From Mycolicibacterium anyangense (GTDB lineage Bacteria > Actinomycetota > Actinomycetes > Mycobacteriales > Mycobacteriaceae), in the NCBI RefSeq assembly GCF_010731855.1, contig NZ_AP022620.1:372001-436000 (forward strand): 64,000 nucleotides of DNA, given 5' to 3'. The notes under the pieces were generated by a model that did no database searches, was not told the DNA's origin, and worked only from the letters and a program-made list of their open reading frames with translations. Both the position numbers and the translations under genes were made by a program. This document shows, piece after piece, positions 28,285 through 38,136 of the stretch; within the stretch, counting starts at the first letter, position 1, and each line of letters starts with the position of its first letter.

Positions 28285-29704
28285 GCAGTGACGGCAGCGT
28301 CAGCCCGAACTCCCGTTTCAGGACGGTGCGGGCGGCGTAATAGCCGCACATCCCGTGCACACCGGTGCCCGGCGGGGTGGCCGACGAGCACAGGTAGGCC
28401 TTGGGGATCGGGGTGGTCCACGGATTCCACCGCAGGGTCGGACCGATCAGAGCGCCGAACAGCGTTGCGCCGCCGACGATGATGTCGCCGCCGACATAGT
28501 TGGCGTTGTGCGCGGCCATGTCCGCGGCTGGTACACAGCGCGCCGCCACCACCAGGTCGCGGAACCCCGGGGCGGCCTCCTCGAACATCGAGGTGATGGT
28601 GTCGGTGAGATCCGCCGACGAGTAGGCCGGCACATGGGCGTACGTCCACAGCGGACGGCGGCCTGCAGCGTCGATACGGGACGGATCGCCCAGATGCGGC
28701 AGCGCGGCCAGCGTCATCGGCCGCTGCGCATGACGGCCGGCGGCGATCTCCTTCTCCGACTGGGCCATCTGCGCCCGGGTGCCGCCCAGGTGCACCGTCG
28801 GTGACGACGCCATCCGTTCATCGCGCCACGGAATCTCCCCGGACAGCACGAAGTCGACCTTGCAGACGCCGGGCCCGTAGCGGTAGCGGCGCAACGCCTT
28901 GGCATATCGGTCGGGCACCGCCGAACCGTAGATGTCCAGCAGCGCGGTCGGCGCGGTGTCGTAGATGACCACCCCGGGCGGCGGCGATGTCACCGGCTCG
29001 CCCACCATGAGTCGACCGCCGTGGGCCTTGAGATCGGCCAGCAGTGCGTCGACGATCACCTGGCTGCCGCCGACCGGCACCGGCCAGCCCGCAGTGTGCG
29101 CCACGGTGGCGAGCATGACGCCCGCACCGCTGTTCACTGGCGACGGCATCGGTGAAATGGCATGTGTCCCAACGCCGGTGAACAAGGCTCGGGCATCCTC
29201 GCCGCGCAGCATCCCCCATGCGGGGCTGCCCTGGGCCAGGACCCGAAGGCCGGTCCGGACGGTTGTGGGCAGGTCCGGCGGCAGCGACCGCTTGTCGCCG
29301 AGGAAGAAGCCCAGCACCCCTTCGGGGCGGGCGGTTAGCGGGCCGAGCAGGGTCCGCCACGAATCACCGTGATCCAGCTCCGCGCAGGTGCGCTCCAGGT
29401 CGTGGTAGGCGATGGCGGCCCGCCCGCCGGGTAGCGGATTGGCGTAGGAAATGTCGGGAACCACCAGCTCCACCCCGCGGGCGGGCAGGTCGAACTCGGC
29501 GAAGAACGGTGAGGCCAGCGCCAGCGGGTGGATCGCCGAGCAGATGTCGTGGTGCACCCCGTCGTACTCGGGGTCCGCCACGGTGCGGGCTCCGCCGCCG
29601 AACGTAGGCTGGGCCTCCAGGACCTGCACGGCCAGTCCGGCCCGGGCACAGATGACCGCAGCCGCCAACCCGTTGGGACCGCTGCCGACGACGGTGACGT
29701 CCAC
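28277..29704 (-). CDS. NAD(P)/FAD-dependent oxidoreductase (phytoene desaturase-like)
   Basis: 475 aa. The N-terminus has a perfect FAD dinucleotide-binding motif (VVGSGPNGLAAAVICARAGLAVQVLEA), and the C-terminal end carries the second FAD contact (GVHGMCGYYAARTVL). The family covers carotenoid desaturases and related amine-oxidase-fold enzymes. No carotenoid genes are nearby, so the substrate is open. Rv2997 occupies the same place beside serA in M. tuberculosis. It is divergent from serA with a 122-bp spacer. Confidence 0.85.
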   Translation of the reverse strand: MDVTVVGSGPNGLAAAVICARAGLAVQVLEAQPTFGGGARTVADPEYDGVHHDICSAIHPLALASPFFAEFDLPARGVELVVPDISYANPLPGGRAAIAYHDLERTCAELDHGDSWRTLLGPLTARPEGVLGFFLGDKRSLPPDLPTTVRTGLRVLAQGSPAWGMLRGEDARALFTGVGTHAISPMPSPVNSGAGVMLATVAHTAGWPVPVGGSQVIVDALLADLKAHGGRLMVGEPVTSPPPGVVIYDTAPTALLDIYGSAVPDRYAKALRRYRYGPGVCKVDFVLSGEIPWRDERMASSPTVHLGGTRAQMAQSEKEIAAGRHAQRPMTLAALPHLGDPSRIDAAGRRPLWTYAHVPAYSSADLTDTITSMFEEAAPGFRDLVVAARCVPAADMAAHNANYVGGDIIVGGATLFGALIGPTLRWNPWTTPIPKAYLCSSATPPGTGVHGMCGYYAARTVLKREFGLTLPSLRP

Positions 29705-29826
29705 CTACCCAGTACACCGCACCGCCGACGGCGGCGGCCAGCCGAGCGGGACAGGTGCCGGGACGAGGCCGTCGGGAATCTCTGGCCGTTTCCAGGCCAG
29801 AAGGTCGCCACGATAGGCTGACCGCC

Positions 29827-31413
29827 GTGAATCTGCCCGTTGTGTTGATCGCCGACAAACTCGCCGAATCCACCGTCGCCGCGCTCGGAGACCAGGTCGA
29901 GGTGCGCTGGGTCGACGGCCCGGACCGGCCGAAACTGCTGGAAGCCGTCGCGGACGCCGACGCCCTGCTGGTGCGCTCGGCCACCACCGTCGACGCCGAG
30001 GTGATCGCGGCCGCGCCCAAGCTCAAGATCGTGGCCCGCGCCGGCGTCGGCCTGGACAACGTCGACGTGCCCGCGGCCACCGCCGCCGGTGTGCTGGTGG
30101 TCAACGCGCCGACCTCGAACATCCACAGCGCCGCCGAGCACGCCCTCGCGCTGATGCTCTCGGCCGCCCGCCAGATCCCCGCCGCCGACGCGACGCTGCG
30201 CGAGCACACCTGGAAACGCTCGTCGTTCAACGGCACCGAGATCTACGGCAAGACCGTCGGGGTGGTGGGCCTGGGCCGCATCGGGCAGCTTGTCGCCCAG
30301 CGCCTGGCAGCCTTCGGCACCCATGTGATCGCCTACGACCCCTACGTGCCGCCGGCCCGCGCCGCCCAGCTGGGCATCGAACTGCTCGCACTCGACGATC
30401 TGCTGCCGCGTGCCGACTTCATCTCCGTGCACCTGCCCAAGACACCGGAGACCGCCGGCCTCCTGGGCAAGGAGGCCCTGGCCAAGACCAAGCCCGGCGT
30501 CATCATCGTCAACGCCGCCCGCGGCGGCCTGATCGACGAACACGCCCTGGCCGAGGCGGTCAAGAGCGGCCATGTGCGTGCGGCCGGCCTGGACGTGTTC
30601 TCCACCGAGCCGTGCACCGACAGCCCGTTGTTCGAGCTGCCGCAGGTCGTGGTCACCCCGCATCTGGGTGCGTCGACGTCGGAGGCGCAGGACCGGGCTG
30701 GCACCGACGTCGCCGAAAGTGTGAAGCTGGCGCTGGCGGGGGAGTTCGTGCCCGACGCCGTCAACGTCGGAGCGGGCGCAGTCAGCGAGGAAGTGTCGCC
30801 CTGGCTGGATCTGGCACGCAAGCTCGGCGTGCTCGTCGGTGTGCTGACCAAGGAGCCGCCGACCACCCTCAATGTCCGGGTGAGCGGCGAGCTGGCCGCC
30901 GAAGATGTTGAGGTACTGAAGCTTTCGGCGCTGCGTGGCTTCTTCTCCACGGTGACCGATCAGCAGGTCACGTTCGTCAACGCCCCGGGCCTGGCCAATG
31001 ACCGCGGTCTGCAGACCGAGCTGACCACCGCCAGTGAGAGCCTCAACCACCGCAGCGTGGTCGACGTGCGAGTGGTCGGACCGGACGGCTCGGCGACCAA
31101 CGTGTCGGGCACCCTGTCCGGGCCGCAACAGACCGAGAAGATCGTCCAGATCAACGGGCGCAACTTCGATCTGCGCGCCGAGGGCGTCAACCTGATCCTG
31201 CACTACACCGATCAGCCCGGCGCGCTCGGCAAGATCGGCACCCTGCTCGGCGCAGCCGACGTGAACATCCTGGCGGCGCAGTTGAGCCAGGACACCACCG
31301 GTGCGGCCGCCACTGTGATGCTGCGGCTGGACCGCGACGTCCCGGCCGACGTCCGGACGGCCATCGGTGACGCGGTGGGTGCGGTGACCCTGGAAGTGGT
31401 GGATTTCTCATGA
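29827..31413 (+). CDS. serA: D-3-phosphoglycerate dehydrogenase
   Basis: 528 aa, the standard length of the mycobacterial long form. It has the NAD-binding motif [18 protein letters not shown], catalytic Arg/Glu/His region ([23 protein letters not shown]), an intervening domain, and a C-terminal ACT domain ([20 protein letters not shown]) for serine feedback. GTG 29827 is chosen because TAGGCT lies at 29814–29819, 7 nt before it. No Shine-Dalgarno is seen, so the mRNA is probably leaderless. It commits 3-phosphoglycerate to serine. ATGA overlap with leuB. Confidence 0.96.
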   Translation: MNLPVVLIADKLAESTVAALGDQVEVRWVDGPDRPKLLEAVADADALLVRSATTVDAEVIAAAPKLKIVARAGVGLDNVDVPAATAAGVLVVNAPTSNIHSAAEHALALMLSAARQIPAADATLREHTWKRSSFNGTEIYGKTVGVVGLGRIGQLVAQRLAAFGTHVIAYDPYVPPARAAQLGIELLALDDLLPRADFISVHLPKTPETAGLLGKEALAKTKPGVIIVNAARGGLIDEHALAEAVKSGHVRAAGLDVFSTEPCTDSPLFELPQVVVTPHLGASTSEAQDRAGTDVAESVKLALAGEFVPDAVNVGAGAVSEEVSPWLDLARKLGVLVGVLTKEPPTTLNVRVSGELAAEDVEVLKLSALRGFFSTVTDQQVTFVNAPGLANDRGLQTELTTASESLNHRSVVDVRVVGPDGSATNVSGTLSGPQQTEKIVQINGRNFDLRAEGVNLILHYTDQPGALGKIGTLLGAADVNILAAQLSQDTTGAAATVMLRLDRDVPADVRTAIGDAVGAVTLEVVDFS

Positions 31414-32420
31414 AACTGGCTGTCATCGCGGGCGACGGCATCGGCCCGGAAGTCATCGGCGAAGCCCTGCAGGTCCTCGACGTCGTGCTGCCAGGGGTCG
31501 ACGCGACCGAGTACGACCTCGGTGCGCGGCGTTACCACGCCACCGGGGAGTTGCTCACCGAGGAGACGATCGAGGAGCTGCGCGGCTACGACGCCATCCT
31601 GCTGGGTGCGATCGGTGACCCGTCGGTGCCCAGCGGTGTGCTCGAGCGTGGCCTGCTGCTCAAACTGCGTTTCGCCCTGGACCACCACGTCAACCTGCGG
31701 CCCGGCCGGCTCTATCCCGGTGTCAGCAGCCCACTGACCGGGGTCAGCGGCATCGACTTCGTCGTGGTGCGCGAAGGCACCGAGGGCCCCTACACCGGCA
31801 ATGGCGGCGCCCTGCGCGTCGGCACCCCGCATGAGGTCGCCACCGAGGTCAGCGTCAACACCGCGTTCGGCGTCAACCGGGTGGTGCGCGACGCGTTCGC
31901 GCGCGCCCAGTCCCGCCGCAAGCACCTGACCCTGGTGCACAAGACCAACGTGCTGACCTTCGCGGGCAGCCTGTGGTCGCGGATCGTCAACGAGGTGGCC
32001 GCGGAGTACCCCGAGGTCGAGGTGGCTTATCAGCACATCGACGCCGCGACCATCCACATGGTGACCGACCCGGGCCGCTTCGACGTGATCGTCACCGACA
32101 ACCTGTTCGGTGACATCATCACCGATCTCGCCGCCGCGGTCTGCGGTGGAATCGGTCTGGCCGCCAGTGGCAACATCGACGCCACCGGTGCCAATCCGTC
32201 GATGTTCGAGCCGGTGCACGGCAGCGCACCCGATATCGCGGGCCAGGGGATCGCCGATCCGACCGCCGCTGTGATGTCAGTTGCCTTGCTGCTCAACCAC
32301 ATCGGCGAGGACGCTGCGGCCGCCCGGGTCGACAAGGCGGTGGCCGAACACCTTTCGACCCGCGGCGACGCGACGTATTCCACCAGCGAGGTCGGCCAGC
32401 GGATTCGCGCGTCGCTCTAG
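31410..32420 (+). CDS. leuB: 3-isopropylmalate dehydrogenase
   Basis: 336 aa, the short actinobacterial form. Typical motifs are [16 protein letters not shown], the substrate-binding Arg/Glu stretch ([15 protein letters not shown]) and the metal-binding Asp region ([15 protein letters not shown]) with NAD contact [14 protein letters not shown]. It oxidises 3-isopropylmalate in leucine synthesis. It is translationally coupled to serA. Its stop TAG overlaps the stop of the convergent MFS gene by 4 bp. Confidence 0.96.
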   Translation: MKLAVIAGDGIGPEVIGEALQVLDVVLPGVDATEYDLGARRYHATGELLTEETIEELRGYDAILLGAIGDPSVPSGVLERGLLLKLRFALDHHVNLRPGRLYPGVSSPLTGVSGIDFVVVREGTEGPYTGNGGALRVGTPHEVATEVSVNTAFGVNRVVRDAFARAQSRRKHLTLVHKTNVLTFAGSLWSRIVNEVAAEYPEVEVAYQHIDAATIHMVTDPGRFDVIVTDNLFGDIITDLAAAVCGGIGLAASGNIDATGANPSMFEPVHGSAPDIAGQGIADPTAAVMSVALLLNHIGEDAAAARVDKAVAEHLSTRGDATYSTSEVGQRIRASL

Positions 32421-33607
32421 GTCTGAGTGCTGGGCGGATCGGTCGGCACCAGAGGCAGTGCGGCGACCGGGAACAGCGCGCACACCGCAAACGCGACGGG
32501 ATAGCCCAGCGCGCCGATCAACGCGCCGAACAACGGCGGGGTCAGCCCTGCCGTCAGCAACTGACTGGTGTTCTGCGCGCCCAGCGCCCGACCGCTCCAG
32601 AACGGGCCGGCGATCTCGGCGATCGCGGTGAAAGCCAGACCGTTGTCGCTGACCGTGATCGCCGACGCGGCCATCATCACCGCGATGCTCCAGGGCGAGT
32701 GCAGTGCGTCGGTGATCGCCAGCACCACCATCGAGGCCGCGGCCGCCGCGGCGATCATCCGAATCGGCCGCAGCCGCAGGCCCATCCAGTCCGACCATCG
32801 GCCGGCGGCGATCCGGCCCAGTGCTCCGAACACTTGGGCGACCATCACCAGCACGCCGGCGGACTCCGGTGTCCAGCCGCGCTGAGTGATGAGCCACACC
32901 AGGGCGAAGGTCCAGACCACAATCTGCGGAACCACCAACAACACCGACACGGCGTGGATGCGCCACAGCACCGCCGACCCGCGGTACGGATTGGCCAGGT
33001 GCTCGGCGGGTGCGTCGGCGCGCGGCGGCCGCGGCGGGTCGAGCACCAGGACCGCGCACACCACTGCGGCGACCGCGCACACCACACCGGGGAACAGCAG
33101 CGCCGGGCCGAGGCCGAACGTCTGCGCCAGTCGCGGGATCACCAGCGCGCCGACGCCCACGCCCAGCGGCTGGGCGGTCTGGCGGATGCCCATCACCAGG
33201 CCGCGCTGCTGCGGTGGGAACCAGCCGACGACCAGTCGCCCACTGGCCGAGTTGCTGGAGGCCGCGGCCATCCCGCCCAGCACCAGGAAGACGCCCATCA
33301 CGACCAGTGAGTGCGCAGTCGCGGCGCCGAAGGCGGCAGCCGCGGTGAGTGCCGAGCCGGCGGCCAGGACGAACCGCTCGCCGATGCGGTCCACGACGTA
33401 GCCCCAGGCGAACAGGGTGGCAACCATGCCGAAACTGGGCAGCGCCGAGATCAGTCCGGCCTTGGCCAAGTCCAGGCCCATCGTCGTGTGCAGGGTGGGA
33501 ATCAGGAAGGCGACGCCGTTGATGAACACATTGGCCGACAACGTGGCGAACAGTGCGATGACGAGCATCGACCATCGGCGGACGGTACTGATCGCGGCAG
33601 CGGGCAT
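32417..33607 (-). CDS. MFS transporter
   Basis: 396 aa from ATG 33607; ATG 33655 would add 16 residues. Twelve hydrophobic segments are visible, with the MFS loop 2–3 signature as [13 protein letters not shown] and its repeat-half counterpart [13 protein letters not shown]. Substrate cannot be told from sequence. An MFS gene (Rv2994) is found at this place in M. tuberculosis. A 12-bp inverted repeat lies just upstream, so expression is probably repressor-controlled. Confidence 0.88.
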   Translation of the reverse strand: MPAAAISTVRRWSMLVIALFATLSANVFINGVAFLIPTLHTTMGLDLAKAGLISALPSFGMVATLFAWGYVVDRIGERFVLAAGSALTAAAAFGAATAHSLVVMGVFLVLGGMAAASSNSASGRLVVGWFPPQQRGLVMGIRQTAQPLGVGVGALVIPRLAQTFGLGPALLFPGVVCAVAAVVCAVLVLDPPRPPRADAPAEHLANPYRGSAVLWRIHAVSVLLVVPQIVVWTFALVWLITQRGWTPESAGVLVMVAQVFGALGRIAAGRWSDWMGLRLRPIRMIAAAAAASMVVLAITDALHSPWSIAVMMAASAITVSDNGLAFTAIAEIAGPFWSGRALGAQNTSQLLTAGLTPPLFGALIGALGYPVAFAVCALFPVAALPLVPTDPPSTQT

Positions 33608-33625
33608 GCCGCCATCGTCGCATGC

Positions 33626-33667
33626 GTATCCCACAATGCTGAATTGATATCTCATATTATGGGATAC
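33626..33667. promoter_or_regulatory. Long inverted repeat between MFS and FAH genes (candidate operator)
   Basis: GTATCCCACAAT (33626–33637) and ATTATGGGATAC (33656–33667) form 12-bp arms with one mismatch, 18 bp apart, in an AT-rich patch of the divergent region. A third related half-site (ATCCCA) occurs near 33678. The arrangement fits a regulator acting on the MFS gene and possibly on the hydrolase gene. Confidence 0.5.
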
Positions 33668-33759
33668 ATCGGGTGCGGAATCCCACACCCCGAGTGCGGG
33701 TGCGGGTACGCGTGCCTCCTCGCTCAACGGGCAGCACGGGCACTACTAGGCTTTACCGA

Positions 33760-34536
33760 ATGCGCCTGGGTCGAATTGCCAGTCCTGACGGTGTCGCCTT
33801 CGTCAGTATCGAAGGTGACCAGTCGGACCTCGTTGCCCGTGAGATCGCCGAGCATCCCTTCGGCACCCCCACCTTCACCGGCCGGAGCTGGCCGCTGGCC
33901 GACGTCCGGCTGCTGGCGCCGATCCTGGCCAGCAAGGTGGTGTGCATGGGCAAGAACTACCTGGCCCATATCGAGGAGATGGGGGGGCCGGCACCAGAGG
34001 ATCCGGTGATCTTCCTCAAACCCAACACCGCGATCATCGGGCCCGGGGTGCCCATCCAGCTGCCGGCGCAGGCCTCGCCGGTGCACCATGAGGGCGAGCT
34101 GGCCGCGGTCATCGGCCGTCCCTGCAAGGACGTGCCTGCCGCGAGGGCGGCCGAGAACATTCTGGGCTACACCATCGCCAACGACATCTCCGCGCGCGAT
34201 CAGCAGAAGGCCGACGGCCAGTGGATCCGGGCCAAGGGCCATGACACCTTCTGTCCGGTGGGCCCGTGGATCGTCACCGACCTCGATCCCTCGGATCTGG
34301 AGATCCGCACCGAGGTCAACGGTGAGGTGCGCCAGCTCAGCCGGACCTCGATGATGATCCACGACATCGGCGCCATCATCGAATGGATTTCTTCGGTGAT
34401 GACGCTGCTGCCCGGCGACCTGATCCTGACCGGTACGCCGGAAGGCGTCGGGCCGATCGAGCACGGCGACACCGTCAGCGTCAGCATCGAGGGTATCGGC
34501 ACCCTGACCAACCCCGTGGTGCGGAAGGGCAAGTGA
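33760..34536 (+). CDS. Fumarylacetoacetate hydrolase (FAH)-family protein
   Basis: 258 aa. The FAH fold is shown by [16 protein letters not shown], the metal-binding [12 protein letters not shown] (first ligands) and NDISARDQQ with the following Lys/Asp, and [13 protein letters not shown]. Relatives hydrolyse or decarboxylate acylpyruvates and 2-hydroxymuconate-type products; the exact substrate here is unknown. It is the counterpart of Rv2993c before gltX. TAGGCT (33747–33752) ends 7 nt before ATG 33760 with no Shine-Dalgarno, which supports this start. Overlaps gltX by 1 bp. Confidence 0.9.
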   Translation: MRLGRIASPDGVAFVSIEGDQSDLVAREIAEHPFGTPTFTGRSWPLADVRLLAPILASKVVCMGKNYLAHIEEMGGPAPEDPVIFLKPNTAIIGPGVPIQLPAQASPVHHEGELAAVIGRPCKDVPAARAAENILGYTIANDISARDQQKADGQWIRAKGHDTFCPVGPWIVTDLDPSDLEIRTEVNGEVRQLSRTSMMIHDIGAIIEWISSVMTLLPGDLILTGTPEGVGPIEHGDTVSVSIEGIGTLTNPVVRKGK

Positions 34537-36014
34537 TGAGCCAGACGTCCACTAGTGCTGTGCGGGTGCGTTTCTGCCCGTCGCCCACCGGCATTCCTCA
34601 TGTCGGCATGGTGCGTACCGCGCTGTTCAACTGGGCCTACGCCCGCCACACCGGCGGCACCTTCGTCTTCCGCATCGAGGACACCGACGCCCAGCGTGAC
34701 TCCGAGGAAAGCTATCTGGCCCTCCTGGAGGCGCTGCGCTGGCTGGGCCTGAACTGGGACGAGGGCCCGGAGGTCGGCGGCCCGCACGAGCCCTACCGCC
34801 AGTCGCAGCGCAAGGAGCTCTACGCCGAGGTGTTGGCCAAACTCGTCGACGCCGGCGAGGCGTACCCGGCCTACTCCACTCCCGAAGAAGTGGAGGCGCG
34901 GCACCTGGCCGCCGGGCGCAATCCCAAACTGGGATACGACAATTACGACCGGGATCTGACCGACGAACAGCGCGCCGCCTACGCTGCCGAAGGCCGCAAC
35001 GCGGTGTTGCGCCTGCGGATGCCCGACGAGGACATCAGCTGGCACGACATGGTTCGCGGCACAACGACATTCGCCGCCGGTACGGTTCCGGACTTCGCGC
35101 TCACCCGAGCTACCGGGGAACCGTTGTACACCTTGGTCAATCCGGTCGACGACGCGCTGATGAAGATCACCCACGTGCTGCGCGGTGAGGACCTGTTGCC
35201 GTCGACGCCGCGCCAGATCGCGCTCTACCAGGCACTCATCCGCGTCGGGGTTGCCGATCGGGTACCCGAATTCGCCCATCTACCACCAGTTTTGGGGGAG
35301 GGCACCAAGAAGCTGTCCAAGCGTGATCCTGAGTCCAACCTGTTCCTGCACCGCGAACGCGGGTTCATCCCCGAAGGTCTGCTGAACTATCTGGCGTTGC
35401 TGGGCTGGGGGATTGCCGAGGATCGTGACATCTTCAGCATCGAGGAGATGGTCGGCGCCTTCGACGTCGTCGACGTCAACTCCAATCCGGCCCGCTTCGA
35501 CCAGAAGAAGGCCGACGCCGTCAACGCCGAGCACATCCGCCGCCTGGAGCCGGCCGAGTTCGCCCGGCGGCTGGCCGCCTATTTCGCCGAGCACGGCCAT
35601 GACACCGGACTCGATGACGCCGGCTTCGCCACTGCCGCCGACCTGGTGCAGACCCGCATCGTCGTGCTCTCCGACGCCTGGGTACTGCTGAGGTTCCTCA
35701 ACGACGACGCCTACGAACTGGACCCCAAGGCCGCGGCCAAGGAGCTGGGCCCGGACTCCGCGCCCGTGCTCGAGGCCGCGATCACCGCGCTGGACGCCGT
35801 CGGCGACTGGGCGGCCGCGAGCATCGAAGAGGCGCTCAAGGCGGCACTGCTCGACGGACTCGAACTCAAGCCCCGCAAGGCCTTCGGGCCGATCCGGGTC
35901 GCGGCCACCGGAGCCACCGTGAGCCCGCCGCTGTTCGAGTCGCTGGAGCTGCTCGGACGCGACCGCAGCCTGGCCCGGTTGCGCCAGGCCCACGCCGACG
36001 CCGGGGGGCGGTAA
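34536..36014 (+). CDS. gltX: Glutamyl-tRNA synthetase
   Basis: 492 aa, class I synthetase. The HIGH signature appears as [13 protein letters not shown] and KMSKS as KKLSKRD. The C-terminal anticodon-binding domain is present. ATG 34536 overlaps the previous stop and gives a normal N-terminus ([11 protein letters not shown]). With gatB in the same window and no glutaminyl-tRNA synthetase seen, it is likely non-discriminating, charging both tRNA-Glu and tRNA-Gln, whose genes follow directly. Confidence 0.96.
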   Translation: MSQTSTSAVRVRFCPSPTGIPHVGMVRTALFNWAYARHTGGTFVFRIEDTDAQRDSEESYLALLEALRWLGLNWDEGPEVGGPHEPYRQSQRKELYAEVLAKLVDAGEAYPAYSTPEEVEARHLAAGRNPKLGYDNYDRDLTDEQRAAYAAEGRNAVLRLRMPDEDISWHDMVRGTTTFAAGTVPDFALTRATGEPLYTLVNPVDDALMKITHVLRGEDLLPSTPRQIALYQALIRVGVADRVPEFAHLPPVLGEGTKKLSKRDPESNLFLHRERGFIPEGLLNYLALLGWGIAEDRDIFSIEEMVGAFDVVDVNSNPARFDQKKADAVNAEHIRRLEPAEFARRLAAYFAEHGHDTGLDDAGFATAADLVQTRIVVLSDAWVLLRFLNDDAYELDPKAAAKELGPDSAPVLEAAITALDAVGDWAAASIEEALKAALLDGLELKPRKAFGPIRVAATGATVSPPLFESLELLGRDRSLARLRQAHADAGGR

Positions 36015-36129
36015 AAGTAGGCCGAAATCTTTGATAGTGTGCTCGTCGGCCCGCAACCGATGCCGGACAGGCTCTGATCGCCCGCTACACTGGGTGATAG
36101 CCTTCTGACCAGCGGTTATAGGCCGCCAA

Positions 36130-36201
36130 TGGGGTATGGTGTAATTGGCAACACAGCTGATTCTGGTTCAGCCATTCTAGGTTCGAGTCCTGGTACCCCA
36201 G
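36130..36201 (+). tRNA. tRNA-Gln (CTG)
   Basis: A complete 72-nt cloverleaf. Acceptor TGGGGTA pairs with TACCCCA, the anticodon loop TTCTGGT gives anticodon CTG, and the T arm GGTTCGAGTCC is canonical. A TACACT box at 36086–36091 may be its -10 element. Confidence 0.95.
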
Positions 36202-36296
36202 CAGTTTCGTCGGTACGGCACCGGATTTCGTTGGTTCGAATTCCTGGGCTATGCTGACTTCCCGGTGCGCCGCACGGCGCGCCACGGATTGGTTCT

Positions 36297-36369
36297 GGCC
36301 CCGTCGTCTAGCGGCCTAGGACGCCGCCCTCTCACGGCGGTAGCGTGGGTTCGAATCCCATCGGGGCTA
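36297..36369 (+). tRNA. tRNA-Glu (CTC)
   Basis: A 73-nt cloverleaf: acceptor GGCCCCG/CGGGGCT, anticodon loop CCTCTCA with anticodon CTC, T arm GGGTTCGAATCCC. The CCA end is encoded (36370–36372). It lies 95 bp after tRNA-Gln, probably on one transcript. Confidence 0.95.
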
Positions 36370-36378
36370 CCAAACCGA

Positions 36379-36412
36379 CAACCCCTGGATTTTCTCCAGG
36401 GGTTGTTTGCTT
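36379..36412 (+). terminator. Rho-independent terminator after the tRNAs
   Basis: CAACCCCTGGA (36379–36389) pairs perfectly with TCCAGGGGTTG (36395–36405) around a 5-nt loop. A T-rich tail TTTGCTTT follows. Confidence 0.85.
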
Positions 36413-36498
36413 TGTGTGGCGTTCTCGCAGACGCCCCGGGCCGGCCGCATCGAGGCGCATAATTCGCGCTGACATTGCGTGCTGAGAGGATGTCGGCG

Positions 36499-38136
36499 AT
36501 GGACGGCCACCAGGGCACCCGCAGGCCAGACCGGCCGGCGATCCTTGCGGCGACCGTACTGCTGATCGTGGTGGCCGCCCTGGGCCCGTGGCCGTCCCGG
36601 CTGGCGGCCTACGGCCCGGCCATTACCGGGCCGTACGCGTCACTGCTGGCCGCCTCGACCAATCTCGGGCCCTCGGCCGCGCAGAGTGCTCAGTTGACGC
36701 TGACCTTGTCCCACGCCATGCGGCCCGTCGCGCTGATCGGCTGGGCCCGCTCCCGTGGCTTGACGGTGCGCTGGCGGGACGGCGACGACTGGGCCATCGT
36801 CAGCGGCCCCGCCCAACGGCTTTCCGACGCCTTCGCCGTCCCCATCCACGACTACCGGGGCCGGCGCGGCCAGACGTTCTACGCCTCACCGCGCCAGCCG
36901 GACGTGCCCGCCGCCGTCCGCACCGAGGCCACCGCCGTCGGCCGGATCCTGAGCTACCTGCCGTACCGGATGGCGCTCCCGCCGGAGCCGCGGGACGTGC
37001 CCCGGCCCGGCCTGGGACCCGAGCACCTGCTGACGGCCTACAACGCGACACCGCTGGCCCTTGCCGGCTACACCGGCAAGGGCCAGACCATCGTGTTCTT
37101 CGCCTTCGACGGATTCGACCAACGCGATCTGGACCTGTTCGCCGACATCTCCGCGCTGCCCAGGTTCACCCCCGTAGTGATCGACGGCCCACTCGGTGAG
37201 GCGCACGGCGAGACGGTGATGGATCTGGAGGTGGCGCACGCCATCGCCCCCGACGCCCGACTGGTGGTGGTCAACGCCGGCCCGACGCTCGTGGGCGGTG
37301 GCGCATTCGAGAAGATCGGCGCGATGTTCGACAACGCGGCCCGCCGGTACCCGGGGTCGGTGTGGAGTCTGTCGATCGGATGGGGTTGTGAGGCTCTGGT
37401 CACCGCAGCCGATCTCGAACCGGTACGCGATGCGCTCGCCACGGCGCACCGGCGGGGTATCGCGGTGTTCGACGCCAGCGGCGACGCCGGGGGACTGGAA
37501 TGCAAGGGCGGACCCGACTGGTCGGCCGCCCCCGGGCCGGACGATATCGGGGTGGACTCGATCGCGTCGCTTCCCGAGATCACCTCGGTCGGCGGCACCA
37601 CGCTGTCTACCGACATGGCGGGCAGGTGGCTCGACGAGAGCGCCTGGGTGGACGTGCCGATGTCGCAGGGCACCAGCGGCGGGGTGTCAACGCTGTTCGA
37701 CCGCCCCACCTATCAGCATGAGTTGTCCGGGCAGCGGGATGCCGAGCACCGGCTGGTTCCGGACGTGTCCGCCGTCGCCGATCCCTTCACCGGTGTGAAG
37801 CTGATCTACGAGCAGGCGCCCAGGATCGGCGGCGGCACCTCCCAGTCCGCCCCGATCTGGGCGGGCTTCACCGTCTTGATGAACCAGTATGTGATCGACC
37901 GCGGCGGCCGACCACTCGGTGACATCAACGCCCTGCTGTACCGGGTGGCAACGGGGGCGCACCTACCGGGATTCCGCGACATCACCAGGGGCGGCAACGC
38001 GGTGGACACCCCAGGGCCGGGTTACGACCTCGTCACCGGTCTCGGCAGTCCCAACGTCGCCAATCTGGCCAGCGACCTTCTCGATGCGCAGACGGCACGA
38101 TCCATCGCCGGTGATTATCTGCCCGTGGGTGGGTAA
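36499..38136 (+). CDS. Sedolisin (S53) family serine peptidase, exported
   Basis: 545 aa from ATG 36499, which has GAGAGGA at a good distance; an ATG 9 bp earlier overlaps that site. It has an N-terminal hydrophobic leader (AILAATVLLIVVAALGP) and an activation propeptide to about residue 175. The catalytic domain shows Glu238 and Asp242 in GETVMD, the oxyanion Asp329 in SGDAGG and Ser448 in GTSQSAP. A C-terminal Ca2+ site (GFRDITRGGN…[14 protein letters not shown]) is intact. Such enzymes are secreted, acid-active peptidases. The gene and its overlapping partner sit right after the tRNA pair and have no counterpart in the M. tuberculosis order I recall, so they may be an insertion. Confidence 0.9.
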   Translation: MDGHQGTRRPDRPAILAATVLLIVVAALGPWPSRLAAYGPAITGPYASLLAASTNLGPSAAQSAQLTLTLSHAMRPVALIGWARSRGLTVRWRDGDDWAIVSGPAQRLSDAFAVPIHDYRGRRGQTFYASPRQPDVPAAVRTEATAVGRILSYLPYRMALPPEPRDVPRPGLGPEHLLTAYNATPLALAGYTGKGQTIVFFAFDGFDQRDLDLFADISALPRFTPVVIDGPLGEAHGETVMDLEVAHAIAPDARLVVVNAGPTLVGGGAFEKIGAMFDNAARRYPGSVWSLSIGWGCEALVTAADLEPVRDALATAHRRGIAVFDASGDAGGLECKGGPDWSAAPGPDDIGVDSIASLPEITSVGGTTLSTDMAGRWLDESAWVDVPMSQGTSGGVSTLFDRPTYQHELSGQRDAEHRLVPDVSAVADPFTGVKLIYEQAPRIGGGTSQSAPIWAGFTVLMNQYVIDRGGRPLGDINALLYRVATGAHLPGFRDITRGGNAVDTPGPGYDLVTGLGSPNVANLASDLLDAQTARSIAGDYLPVGG

